Positions 33,669 to 41,020 of a stretch of 64,000 nt of DNA are shown here, one piece after another. The stretch is taken from IMG/VR virus record IMGVR_UViG_3300025436_000002, positions 62,001 through 126,000 of that record. One strand, written 5' to 3'. How positions within the stretch are numbered: the first letter of the stretch is position 1; every line of letters starts with the position of its first letter. This stretch comes from a virus. Below the pieces are notes generated by a model. That model searched no databases, had not been told where the DNA came from, and was given only the letters and a program-made list of their open reading frames with translations. The translations under genes were made by a program, and so were the position numbers.

Positions 33669-33928
33669 TGAGAAAATTCATACTCTTAATTATAGATGAT
33701 AACATGACTTTTATCAAACTAACAAAGGAAACAAGTAGGAGAGAAGGAAACTACGGAACATACTATGTTACTACAGACGGGTACGGTACTGGAACAAGAC
33801 TTCCTTCATTCTTTAACCATAAAGACAAAGGAGATATGAGAAGACTACTCTCAGGAAATACTAACAGGAGATTAGCTACCCCCGAGGAGACAGTAAAGTA
33901 TTTAATGCTTGAGGAGTTATTGAAATGA
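33668..33928 (+). CDS. ELLK-tail family protein
   Basis: 86 aa. Starts with a TAATG overlap. Head FILLIIDDNMTFIKL; glycine-rich middle (TTDGYGTGTRLPSFF). Tail ETVKYLMLEELLK. Confidence 0.82.
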   Translation: MRKFILLIIDDNMTFIKLTKETSRREGNYGTYYVTTDGYGTGTRLPSFFNHKDKGDMRRLLSGNTNRRLATPEETVKYLMLEELLK

Positions 33929-34239
33929 GAACAAGAGTAGCTGAAAGAGTAGCCTTGGTTATATGCCCAGGAGAGTCTAGGTTTATAGAAGGTGTTTACA
34001 TGGACGAAGAGGGAATCCTTTTTGGATTATACTGTAGGACTTGTAAAGAGTTATACTATTATCAAGACGTAAATCCTTATGATAATATTGATAGAATACA
34101 TTACAGATCTGCGGAAGAACTTAGAGATAGACTATCCTCAGATAGTAGCAGGTTTTGTAATTATAATAGTAGCTTCAAAGTAATAACAGATGAGAAAGAG
34201 ATCAATAAGTATCTTATGGTGAGGGAGTTATTAAAATGA
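33925..34239 (+). CDS. ELLK-tail family protein
   Basis: 104 aa. Head ERVALVICPGESRFIEGVYM and a CRTCKE pair; tail VITDEKEINKYLMVRELLK, one of the best consensus matches. ATGA overlap into a non-family gene. Confidence 0.85.
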   Translation: MRTRVAERVALVICPGESRFIEGVYMDEEGILFGLYCRTCKELYYYQDVNPYDNIDRIHYRSAEELRDRLSSDSSRFCNYNSSFKVITDEKEINKYLMVRELLK

Positions 34240-34418
34240 GAGAACAGATAAACTTGACTTTGGATGATTTATGTGCTATACTGGATTGGGTAGAAGAAAA
34301 CTTATTTGATTGTGACATGAGAGTTGAAGATGAAAATGATAAGGGAGTAGGCAAAGCATATAAAAGAATACGTAAGGAGATAAAAATACATGAACAAAGA
34401 AGAATACCAGAGGATTAA
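34236..34418 (+). CDS. 60-aa acidic protein of unknown function
   Basis: Uses the ribosome site formed by the previous ELLK tail. Helical (LTLDDLCAILDWVEENLF); no tail motif. Overlaps the next gene by 29 bp. Confidence 0.5.
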   Translation: MREQINLTLDDLCAILDWVEENLFDCDMRVEDENDKGVGKAYKRIRKEIKIHEQRRIPED

Positions 34419-34575
34419 AAGTGAATCTACTAAATCCATGGATAGTCGTCTAGGAGTAGATAGGGGCAAGTATATTAAAGATGATTCAGAATTTGATGAT
34501 TCAGAAATTATAGCATTCATTGTAGCATCTATACTTGTAATTGTCTTTAGCATGTTGTTCAGGGGGATTATCTAG
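34390..34575 (+). CDS. 61-aa single-pass membrane protein
   Basis: AAGGAG upstream. A charged N-terminal half precedes a C-terminal membrane segment (IIAFIVASILVIVFSMLF). It is tail-anchored in shape. Confidence 0.55.
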   Translation: MNKEEYQRIKSESTKSMDSRLGVDRGKYIKDDSEFDDSEIIAFIVASILVIVFSMLFRGII

Positions 34576-34746
34576 ATGAATGAGAAACAATGTAAGGAAT
34601 GTTTAGGTACTGGGAATATAAAGCATACGTATTCAAGAGGATTGTTAATAGGTAACTACTTGGGAACATGTGACTATTGTGGAGGTACTGGAAGCAGACT
34701 AGTTAAAAGTAAAACTAAACTGGATAGAAACAATAACAAACAATAA
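34576..34746 (+). CDS. 56-aa DnaJ-type zinc-finger protein
   Basis: Starts right after the previous stop. CKECLGTG and CDYCGGTG are two CxxCxGxG repeats as in the zinc domain of DnaJ, which binds unfolded protein. The J domain is absent, so it is a free zinc module with a basic tail. Confidence 0.6.
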   Translation: MNEKQCKECLGTGNIKHTYSRGLLIGNYLGTCDYCGGTGSRLVKSKTKLDRNNNKQ

Positions 34747-34791
34747 CTAAAATGATACTGTGATTCAAAGGCAGTCTAGGGATTAGCTACA

Positions 34792-35085
34792 ATGTATTAC
34801 TATAAAAAAGTACAGATATCTTGCCTCTCTCTTGATATAGGTATTGGGAAATATGGAGATGATTTGAAAGACTTATTACTAAAGTGGCTACTTAGAGGCT
34901 ATATCCTTAAAATATACAGAAAAGGTGAAGAGATCTTCGACGGCACAGAAAGCCTAGGTCATTTAGAGCATGACGTAAAGCATTACCAACTGAGCCAACT
35001 TCGAGGAGATACCATGGAGTTATTAGATTTAGATGGGAATCCTACAGGTCTACATGGATCTATAAGAGAAAGAAGGTATTGGTAG
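34792..35085 (+). CDS. Protein of unknown function
   Basis: 97 aa. No strong ribosome site is visible upstream (AGGCAGTCTAGGGAT). Helical, with a motif DDLKDLLLKWLLRGYILKI. No family. Confidence 0.45.
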   Translation: MYYYKKVQISCLSLDIGIGKYGDDLKDLLLKWLLRGYILKIYRKGEEIFDGTESLGHLEHDVKHYQLSQLRGDTMELLDLDGNPTGLHGSIRERRYW

Positions 35086-35086
35086 C

Positions 35087-35413
35087 ATGAAAGAAGGTAC
35101 TGGTAAAATGTTTAACGATGCTAAAGTAATGAAACAAGAGTATATAGCAATATCCATGAGCTCCGAGATGGATAGGCATACTTATACTTACTTTATATCT
35201 TCGGGTGTCCTCTTCTTTCAAGCTATAAAAGAAGAGGGTAGGCTAGGGAAGATCCGTAAACACTACCTAAGTAATAAGTACCCCTCTAGGGAAGACTGTC
35301 TTAAAGAACTAATTAAATTTAGTAAGGATGCATTAAATGGATATGAATTAGTAGCTGTAAGTTCACAACAAGAGATTGATAGATATATGATGACAAGGGA
35401 GCTATTAAAATGA
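35087..35413 (+). CDS. ELLK-tail family protein
   Basis: 108 aa. An N-terminal extension of about 14 residues precedes the typical MKQEYIAISM head, so it may be a join of two starts. Tail EIDRYMMTRELLK. ATGA overlap follows. Confidence 0.8.
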   Translation: MKEGTGKMFNDAKVMKQEYIAISMSSEMDRHTYTYFISSGVLFFQAIKEEGRLGKIRKHYLSNKYPSREDCLKELIKFSKDALNGYELVAVSSQQEIDRYMMTRELLK

Positions 35414-35682
35414 ACGTAGTTAAAAATTTAGTAGCTGTGGCAATTCCTCCGTTACAGAGACTTGATACAAAGTTTTTCCACCTTGATGAGTATGGGATGT
35501 ATGTAGAGGAGTGTGTTTATCTTGGAGAAGATTACCTTGACCGTTCTACCCTACATACTCTTAGGGAAGTAGATCATGATCTTAGAAGGAGATTAGCTAT
35601 CTTTGAATGTACAAGTTTTAGTATCGTACAGGAGGAGAAAGAACTTAGGAAGTATTCTATGATTATGGAGTTGATGAGATGA
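35410..35682 (+). CDS. ELLK-tail family protein
   Basis: 90 aa. Head NLVAVAIPPLQRLDTKFFHL; tail ELRKYSMIMELMR is a divergent form. The following ATG opens only an 11-codon frame, so the array is interrupted here. Confidence 0.78.
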   Translation: MNVVKNLVAVAIPPLQRLDTKFFHLDEYGMYVEECVYLGEDYLDRSTLHTLREVDHDLRRRLAIFECTSFSIVQEEKELRKYSMIMELMR

Positions 35683-35695
35683 ATTACAACTTTCT

Positions 35696-35746
35696 CGTCC
35701 CTAGGGCATTCTAATCCATTTGTTACTGGTTTTAGTTAAAAATAAA
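35696..35746 (+). repeat. Intergenic repeat with CCCTAGGG core, copy 1
   Basis: About 50 bp similar to 39734-39784 (CGTCCCTAGGGC followed by a TTGTTACTGG block and TTAGTTAAAAATAAA). Both copies lie between an ELLK-tail gene and an unrelated gene. Confidence 0.7.
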
Positions 35747-35761
35747 TAGGATGTTGTTAAA

Positions 35762-36073
35762 ATGAAAGAAGAGCAGTGGAAAGTTTTTCGTCAAGATAAT
35801 GAATACTGTATCTCAAGTCATGGTAGATTTATAAGAAGAGATACTGGAGTCTGTTTAAATATAGTAAAAAACTACACTCGTAAGGGCAATTTAACTAGCT
35901 CCAGTGTAGGCATCAGGACTAATGGCAAACGATATTCCTATACTATTCCCATACTAGTTCTTAGTTATTTTAAAGAACCCTCTCCTTATAAAGGATGTAT
36001 TACTTTCCATATTAATGGAGATCCTATGGATAATACAATAGATAATCTAATATGGAAGGGGGTGTTGAAATGA
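35762..36073 (+). CDS. NUMOD4/HNH-like protein
   Basis: 103 aa. QWKVFRQDNEYCISSHGRF is a NUMOD4-like start and FHINGDPMDNTIDNLIW resembles the HNH core, with Asn where Asp is usual after His-Ile. Much shorter than the gene at 29255, so nuclease activity is doubtful. Its end, GGTGTTGAAATGA, mimics the array junction. Confidence 0.65.
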   Translation: MKEEQWKVFRQDNEYCISSHGRFIRRDTGVCLNIVKNYTRKGNLTSSSVGIRTNGKRYSYTIPILVLSYFKEPSPYKGCITFHINGDPMDNTIDNLIWKGVLK

Positions 36074-36387
36074 ATAAAGATTTTACATTGGAGATATTAG
36101 TAATATTAGACACCTTGCCCTCCGTTGCGTTTTATAGTTCGCAAGGTAAGTATTATATAAGTACCTGCCCATGGCAATTCACTGAGGAGATATTATTTAA
36201 AGATAGGTTTAAACATGTATTAGTTAAGACTTCACATAGCCGTGAAGAAGCTATCAAGAGATTTGAAGATTATACAGATAGGGAAGTACTGACTGATAGG
36301 GAAGCTATACGGAGGGCAATGGGGGAATATCATCAAAAAATAAAGGACTTGCACCCTAGGATAGCTACTGGTAAAATGTTAAAGTAA
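36070..36387 (+). CDS. ELLK-tail-like protein with altered tail
   Basis: 105 aa from the ATG inside the previous stop (ATGA). Head FTLEILVILDTLP and strand AFYSSQGKYYIST are family-like. VLTDREAIRRAMGEYHQ starts like the tail but is extended and ends GKMLK. Confidence 0.6.
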   Translation: MNKDFTLEILVILDTLPSVAFYSSQGKYYISTCPWQFTEEILFKDRFKHVLVKTSHSREEAIKRFEDYTDREVLTDREAIRRAMGEYHQKIKDLHPRIATGKMLK

Positions 36388-36402
36388 TGTAACGAACTTA
36401 GA

Positions 36403-36440
36403 AAGGTAGGCTTGTAACTGAGTCTACCTTATGCTATACT
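36403..36440 (+). promoter_or_regulatory. Hairpin with embedded promoter
   Basis: 10-bp stem (36403-36412 with 36421-36430, one G-T pair), -35 TTGTAA (36412-36417), 17-bp spacer, TATACT (36435-36440) with TGn. Leader GTAAGGTTGATTAAAGGAG follows. Confidence 0.75.
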
Positions 36441-36473
36441 AACTATGTAAGGTTGATTAAAGGAGACTGTATT

Positions 36474-37004
36474 ATGATTATTAAAGAAGCTAAAACTTTA
36501 GAAGATATAATTAAGGTCTACACCCAAGCTGAAAAGAAATATGGAGTAGTTGATGGTATAAGAAATTATAGGGTAGAAACACATGAAGACAGGGATATAT
36601 CCGTAGCCGTAATATACCTTACTGATTATAAAGGTAACGAGTATGAGGTTATAAGAAATAGATGTCCTAGGGGACAGAACTTTAAAGCTTTCATTGAAGG
36701 AAAATTATATTCTATAGTATTTGCATGGAATATAGGGAATACTGTGGGTGTTAGATTATCAAGTCATGATCTAATATCTAAACCACAGTTACTTTTTAGG
36801 ATTACACACGCAAAGAGCAAAGGTAAAACGGTAGCTCCTAAAGTCTCTTTTACTATAATTAAAGTGCTAAGGGTACAATGCTCTTGTGGTAAAGAATACA
36901 CTGAGCATGAGAACGAAGAAAATAGCTGGTATAACTTAGCGGGAGTTATAAAGGGAGAAGCTTCCCTAGTTTGCGAGAGTTGTGGACTAACCCTTAAAGT
37001 TTAG
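36474..37004 (+). CDS. Zinc-ribbon protein of unknown function
   Basis: 176 aa, start at ATG 36474 after AAAGGAG. The first 120 residues are alpha/beta. The C-terminus has CSCGKEYTEH ... VCESCGL, a zinc ribbon. It could bind nucleic acid. No tail motif. Confidence 0.6.
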   Translation: MIIKEAKTLEDIIKVYTQAEKKYGVVDGIRNYRVETHEDRDISVAVIYLTDYKGNEYEVIRNRCPRGQNFKAFIEGKLYSIVFAWNIGNTVGVRLSSHDLISKPQLLFRITHAKSKGKTVAPKVSFTIIKVLRVQCSCGKEYTEHENEENSWYNLAGVIKGEASLVCESCGLTLKV

Positions 37005-37030
37005 GTAGGTTAATTAAAGGAGTTAATGAA

Positions 37031-37303
37031 ATGATTAATAAGATCAGGGAGTTAATAACTAAAGCCAGAAATGATAAAAAGAGTTTAGAGAGAGCATACC
37101 TAGAGTATATGAGGGATGCTTACGTTGATATTTATTTGAGTAGTGCCTTGGATAGTATCGATAAAGATAATAACAGAGATTGGGACAGTGGCTTCTCGGA
37201 TGAGGAAGCCCTTCTATGGGCTGAGGATAGGGGGCTTGATTTCGAAGACTACATGGGAAGAGTTGAGGAGAACGACGGTGAACCTGTGGAGTATTTTGGT
37301 TAA
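37031..37303 (+). CDS. Acidic helical protein of unknown function
   Basis: 90 aa, AAAGGAG upstream. Basic N-terminus, strongly acidic remainder (SGFSDEEALLWAEDRGLDFED). No family recognised. Confidence 0.55.
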   Translation: MINKIRELITKARNDKKSLERAYLEYMRDAYVDIYLSSALDSIDKDNNRDWDSGFSDEEALLWAEDRGLDFEDYMGRVEENDGEPVEYFG

Positions 37304-37333
37304 TTAAGGAGTTATTGAAATAATCGGTATACT

Positions 37334-37421
37334 AAGAAGAAGTACGACTGTAAAGATTATAGGTGGCAGGCATGAGTAAAAAAATATGTAGCGTTAACCC
37401 TAGACAAGGGCAAAATAAAGT
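37334..37421 (+). repeat. Duplicated segment, copy 1
   Basis: Closely matches 40571-40658. It covers the last codons of a 57-aa gene (KKKYDCKDYRWQA) and the start of an ELLK-tail gene. Only the 3' end of the upstream gene is present here. Confidence 0.7.
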
Positions 37422-37606
37422 ACAAATACTTTATGGTAGGCAATGAATTACACATAGAGTTTTATAATGGAACTACTAACTACGCATCTGAGCAGAGTCT
37501 TGAGGAGAATTTTAAGTATGATAAAAGTACTTTAACTGACCCTTTTTTAGTGGAAGGAGTTCAAGAAGCTAATAAGTTCTTAATGGCGGGGGAGTTATTG
37601 AAATGA
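37372..37606 (+). pseudogene. ELLK-tail gene with frameshift in an A7 run
   Basis: ATG AGT AAA AAA then loses frame. With six instead of seven A residues it would read MSKKYVALTLDKGKIKYK through to AGELLK and TGA at 37604. An internal ATG could still give a shorter product. It is the full-length relative of the 27-aa gene at 40609. Confidence 0.7.
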
Positions 37607-37917
37607 ATAGGAAATATGTAGCATTGTCAACCTTCATAGACAGTAGGGATATAATAGAATATGTTCTGTATAGTACTCATGTCTTTAAAGGAGATGGTAA
37701 GACTTATCTCGAATGTATCACAGAAAGCATGATTGAACATAAAGATTGTCCTTATTATGCTAAAGATGTATGGGATTCCAATCTTCATACAGAAGGTATT
37801 AATATTAGAAAGTCTTTGAGTCAACACCTTAGCTATGACAGATCTCAAGGGTATAAAACAACTAGGGATGTAAAGGTTATAAACAATTTCTTAATGATGA
37901 AGGAGTTATTAAAATAA
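37603..37917 (+). CDS. ELLK-tail family protein
   Basis: 104 aa. MNRKYVALSTFIDSRD is a textbook family head; tail VINNFLMMKELLK. Ends TAA with a short gap to the next gene. Confidence 0.84.
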   Translation: MNRKYVALSTFIDSRDIIEYVLYSTHVFKGDGKTYLECITESMIEHKDCPYYAKDVWDSNLHTEGINIRKSLSQHLSYDRSQGYKTTRDVKVINNFLMMKELLK

Positions 37918-37933
37918 CATAAGGAGAAGAATA

Positions 37934-38194
37934 ATGACAAACCGAGAAGATGCAAAATTCATATTCGTTAGTATTATAGCAGAAGACTGTGTATATATTA
38001 GTGACGAAGCATTAGAAGACGGGCAAGATGAGGTTAAAAAGAGTCCGTCATTTAGTTGGTTTCCAACGGAGGACGAACGAAAACAACACTTAAATCATAT
38101 AAGCCTATACCATAGGAACATACATGAACTTCCAATACTGGATAGATTTGGAAAGACCCTCGACTTTAAAACAGTTGGAGAATACTTAGCATAA
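37934..38194 (+). CDS. Probable ELLK-tail relative lacking the last tail residues
   Basis: 86 aa. Head AKFIFVSIIAEDCVYIS looks family-like and the protein ends TVGEYLA, at the point where others continue YLM..ELLK. It may be a truncated member. A hairpin promoter follows. Confidence 0.55.
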   Translation: MTNREDAKFIFVSIIAEDCVYISDEALEDGQDEVKKSPSFSWFPTEDERKQHLNHISLYHRNIHELPILDRFGKTLDFKTVGEYLA

Positions 38195-38210
38195 CATAAT
38201 GTAACGAACC

Positions 38211-38252
38211 ATGCCCGAAGAGATTGACCTATCTTCGGGCATGTGCTATTAT
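38211..38252 (+). promoter_or_regulatory. Hairpin with embedded promoter
   Basis: 11-bp perfect stem ATGCCCGAAGA/TCTTCGGGCAT, loop holds TTGACC (38224-38229), 17-bp spacer, TATTAT (38247-38252) with TGn. Confidence 0.78.
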
Positions 38253-38284
38253 AATATGGTAAGATTGATTGAAAGGAGTGTTAC

Positions 38285-38430
38285 ATGATTAGACCCAAGT
38301 TAACTTATATAACATCTGTCCTCAATCTTACTACCATGTTTCAACTTTACGTATGGATAAGTGTAGAACAGTATCAACCAAGACTAGTATTATCAGTAAA
38401 TATTTAATGACTTTGGAGTTATTAAAATGA
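38285..38430 (+). pseudogene. Broken ELLK-tail gene
   Basis: An ATG after AAAGGAG opens 40 codons (MIRPKLTYITSVLNL) and stops at 38405-38407. In another frame the region ends KYLMTLELLK with TGA at 38428-38430. The head and tail are out of frame and the middle is shortened. Confidence 0.65.
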
Positions 38431-38711
38431 AACCAAAACTATATCCTACACAAAAGATAGAAAATGATGAAGGTATAGAATACATAGCTCTCTCGTACTC
38501 AGGTTCAAGAATATTATACGGGTACTCCTATAATAAGGATGGAAAGCTTGTAGCTCATGATATTAGTAGTAACGGAGTTCACACCTTTATGCCCAGCGGA
38601 AAACTAGATACCGAGCTACAACGAGATAGAATCTTATTTACAAATGTTAAAACTACTAAGTCTAAGAAGAAGATAAAAAAGTTACTAATGATTCGGGAGC
38701 TACTAAGATGA
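38427..38711 (+). CDS. ELLK-tail family protein
   Basis: 94 aa. Translation starts in the ATGA supplied by the broken copy upstream, whose tail DNA keeps the ribosome site. Head YIALSYSGSRILYGYSYNKDG; tail KIKKLLMIRELLR. Confidence 0.82.
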   Translation: MKPKLYPTQKIENDEGIEYIALSYSGSRILYGYSYNKDGKLVAHDISSNGVHTFMPSGKLDTELQRDRILFTNVKTTKSKKKIKKLLMIRELLR

Positions 38712-38965
38712 TAATAATAAAAGATGAGGAGATAATATTAGCTGTAATAAAGCCCATGGACAAGACAGAAGAGCCTTATATATTCTTATACTTCTGGGAT
38801 GGTGGCAGACTTTGTTATTGGGATAACAAAGGGAGGTGGAATCGAAGTTGCCACTCTGAGCTTGATGAGTTGTATGAAGACCTTTCATCATTGAAGATCT
38901 ATGAAATAACAACGGATGAATCTGTAATAAAGAAATATATCATGGCTATGGAGTTACTAAAATGA
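38708..38965 (+). CDS. ELLK-tail family protein, EEII subgroup
   Basis: 85 aa. MIIIKDEEIILAVIKP and FLYFWDGGRLCYWD closely match the gene at 40790, marking a duplicated pair. Tail VIKKYIMAMELLK. Confidence 0.84.
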   Translation: MIIIKDEEIILAVIKPMDKTEEPYIFLYFWDGGRLCYWDNKGRWNRSCHSELDELYEDLSSLKIYEITTDESVIKKYIMAMELLK

Positions 38966-39252
38966 ATCCTAATGATCCTATACTAGATTTTAGTCATATA
39001 GAGCTTACTTTGATCTGCTGGGTAGCTATAAAGAATCAAAGTATGGAGCCTCTATATTTCTATGTGGATAAGGACACGGATTTATACTTCTATAACCCAT
39101 GGTATTACACTAAGTTAAGTTTAAATATTTCCCTAGACTTAGCTTATCCGCATGAGTTAAAAGATTATCTGGATGATGGTAACTATATATGGAAATCCGA
39201 TCAGTTAGGGATTGCCAAAAAGTATAGTGTACTACAGGAGTTAATGAAATGA
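38962..39252 (+). CDS. ELLK-tail family protein
   Basis: 96 aa. Head LICWVAIKNQSMEPLYFYVD; tail IAKKYSVLQELMK has Ser-Val where Leu-Met is usual. Confidence 0.78.
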   Translation: MNPNDPILDFSHIELTLICWVAIKNQSMEPLYFYVDKDTDLYFYNPWYYTKLSLNISLDLAYPHELKDYLDDGNYIWKSDQLGIAKKYSVLQELMK

Positions 39253-39483
39253 CTAGAGAATACATAGCTCTATCCACAAGAGAAGAAGACGGAAAGTATT
39301 GGTTATACTGGATGAAAGGATCTAAATTAATGTTCTCGGATAGGTGTGACGGTGGAGCACAGTTCAGCCAACTACTAGATTTAAAACAGAATCTTAATAG
39401 TGATAAGGTTAGTGCTATATACTTCGACTAAAGATCCAAAAAAGATAGCAAAGTTTTTAATGATAAGAGAGTTATTAAAATGA
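39249..39483 (+). pseudogene. ELLK-tail gene with frameshift before the tail
   Basis: MTREYIALSTREEDGKYW starts normally but meets TAA at 39429-39431. One frame over, TSTKDPKKIAKFLMIREL continues to TGA at 39481-39483. Comparison with 42811 (STTKDPKEIAK) places the indel near 39415. The reading frame may be restorable by one change. Confidence 0.7.
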
Positions 39484-39725
39484 ATAAGGAATACGTAGTC
39501 ATAACTTTGAAAAAGAATGGGGATGTAAAATATAGATATTATTATATATCTGGAGAATTGTATTATGATTCCTATGGTAACTATGGTAACTATAACGTTC
39601 TCGGATCTCTTGCTCCGATAAATGATCTTGCAGCAAATCTCGATGATGATACATGCTGGGGTCATGAGACCTTGGTGGGTAATGAGGCTATAAAGTATCT
39701 AATGGTACAAGAGTTAAAAAAATAA
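39480..39725 (+). CDS. ELLK-tail family protein
   Basis: 81 aa. Head EYVVITLKKNGDVKYRYYYI, tyrosine-rich; tail EAIKYLMVQELKK ends LKK. Followed by the CCCTAGGG repeat and an HslV-like gene. Confidence 0.82.
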   Translation: MNKEYVVITLKKNGDVKYRYYYISGELYYDSYGNYGNYNVLGSLAPINDLAANLDDDTCWGHETLVGNEAIKYLMVQELKK

Positions 39726-39733
39726 TCATTTCC

Positions 39734-39784
39734 CGTCCCTAGGGCGTTTGGATCTATTTGTTACTGGTATTAGTTAAAAATAAA
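39734..39784 (+). repeat. Intergenic repeat with CCCTAGGG core, copy 2
   Basis: Partner of 35696-35746, upstream of the HslV-like gene. It could be a promoter region, a recombination scar or an operator. Confidence 0.7.
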
Positions 39785-39797
39785 AGGAGATTAGAGT

Positions 39798-40346
39798 ATG
39801 ACATGTATCGTGGGAATCAAAACAACTGACAATGTTTACATAGGCGGAGATACATTTGGATCAAATGGACATACTGGAGAAAGCTACCTAAGACCTAAGG
39901 TATTTAAAAAAGGTAACATGATTATAGGAGTCTGTGGTAGTTATAGATTAATGCAAATACTGGAGTTCTGTTTAGAGCTACCTAAGAAATACGAAGGCAT
40001 CAGCACAGAGAAGTATTTATATATAGATTTCATTAATGCTGTAAGAACTACTTTAAAAGCAAACGGACTCCTTGCTGTTGATAAGGGTGTTGAATCCATG
40101 GATGGAGGAATATTCTTGATGGGATATGAAGGAGAGTTATACAAAGTACAGCAAGATTTATCAATACTCATGCCTGCTTCTGGATACGCTTCTGTAGGCT
40201 CTGGATGTGACCATGCTAAGGCTAGTCTATTCTCTACGGAGGGACTACTATTGGATCCTAAAGAGAGGATAGTTAAAGCAATAGAATGTGCCAACAACTT
40301 TGTAGTAAGTGTTAACGGTGAGAATAATATAATAAGTTTAATTTAA
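39798..40346 (+). CDS. HslV/proteasome-like Ntn-hydrolase, copy 2
   Basis: 182 aa, AAAGGAG upstream. After Met removal Thr1, Asp17 (YIGGDTFGS) and Lys33 (RPKVFKK) fall exactly at HslV numbering. IGVCGSYRLMQIL, GYEGELYKVQ and SVGSGCDHAKASL parallel copy 1 at 22744, but the lysine-rich insertion is missing. It lies inside the ELLK-tail array. Likely a threonine peptidase; oligomer and substrates unknown. Confidence 0.85.
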   Translation: MTCIVGIKTTDNVYIGGDTFGSNGHTGESYLRPKVFKKGNMIIGVCGSYRLMQILEFCLELPKKYEGISTEKYLYIDFINAVRTTLKANGLLAVDKGVESMDGGIFLMGYEGELYKVQQDLSILMPASGYASVGSGCDHAKASLFSTEGLLLDPKERIVKAIECANNFVVSVNGENNIISLI

Positions 40347-40366
40347 AGTAATGTAACAAAGATATT

Positions 40367-40404
40367 AAGACAGACTTGAAATATAGTCTGTCTTATGTTA
40401 TTCT
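40367..40404 (+). promoter_or_regulatory. Hairpin with embedded promoter
   Basis: 10-bp perfect stem AAGACAGACT/AGTCTGTCTT, -35 TTGAAA (40376-40381), 17-bp spacer, TATTCT (40399-40404) with TGn. Confidence 0.75.
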
Positions 40405-40438
40405 AAGTAAGTAAGGTTAATTACTAAGGAGTTACATC

Positions 40439-40612
40439 ATGAGTTTTGAAATAAGTATTGAACCTAGGTGTGGAGTCTATGGAGTCGCTCATGTATTTGA
40501 TAAGACTCGTAACTTAGAGAGAGCTATCGAAAGTTGTGTCCTTAACAATAGAAATGAACTTACAACTATAAAGAAGAAGTACAACTGTAAAGATCATAAG
40601 TGGCAGGCATGA
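40439..40612 (+). CDS. 57-aa protein of unknown function
   Basis: AAGGAG upstream. It ends TIKKKYNCKDHKWQA and its stop overlaps the mini ELLK gene (ATGA). The 3' end was copied to 37334. Confidence 0.55.
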   Translation: MSFEISIEPRCGVYGVAHVFDKTRNLERAIESCVLNNRNELTTIKKKYNCKDHKWQA

Positions 40613-40658
40613 ATAAAGAGTATATAGCACTAACCTTAGACAAGGGCAAAGTAAGGTA
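40571..40658 (+). repeat. Duplicated segment, copy 2
   Basis: Partner of 37334-37421. After this point the two loci differ by the internal deletion in the mini gene. Confidence 0.7.
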
Positions 40659-40692
40659 CAAATTCTTAATGTCTCAGGAGTTATTAAAATGA
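40609..40692 (+). CDS. 27-aa deletion derivative of an ELLK-tail gene
   Basis: MNKEYIALTLDKGKVRYK is joined directly to FLMSQELLK. Compared with the locus at 37372 about 150 bp of middle sequence is gone but the frame and tail are kept. It may be a relic that survives for its ribosome site, or a working short form. Confidence 0.6.
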   Translation: MNKEYIALTLDKGKVRYKFLMSQELLK

Positions 40693-40793
40693 TATCATAC
40701 GTTAATCCTTATACACCTATTGATGAAGATACTGAATACAAAGGTATATCCTATTCTGGAACAAAGATACCTAAGAGTAGGTATTCTGTATGA
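40689..40793 (+). CDS. 34-aa protein of unknown function
   Basis: Starts in the ATGA of the mini gene and ends in the ATGA of the next. ISYVNPYTPIDEDTEYKG; no motif. Coupling on both sides supports translation. Confidence 0.45.
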   Translation: MISYVNPYTPIDEDTEYKGISYSGTKIPKSRYSV

Positions 40794-41020
40794 TTATAAA
40801 AGGGGAAGAGATAATAGCTGCACTCATCAACCCTGAGAGTACAACATGGGCATTCTTATACTTCTGGTCTCATGATAAGTTGTGTTATTGGGATAGTACT
40901 ATGTCATTTAATACTAGCCGATTCAGGACTCTCGAGGGGTTATCTATGGATAACCCTCACTATACATCAGACATGCAAAAGATTAGTAAGTTTTTAATGA
41001 CAAAGGAGTTATTAAAGTGA
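40790..41020 (+). CDS. ELLK-tail family protein, EEII subgroup
   Basis: 76 aa. MIIKGEEIIAALINPES and AFLYFWSHDKLCYWD pair it with 38708. Tail KISKFLMTKELLK. The next gene uses GTG in GTGA. Confidence 0.84.
   Translation: MIIKGEEIIAALINPESTTWAFLYFWSHDKLCYWDSTMSFNTSRFRTLEGLSMDNPHYTSDMQKISKFLMTKELLK

Noticed and set aside
35679-35714. 11-codon ORF after the ELLK-tail gene at 35410
   Set aside because: Too short, and it runs into an intergenic repeat also found at 39734; more likely a leftover junction ATG.
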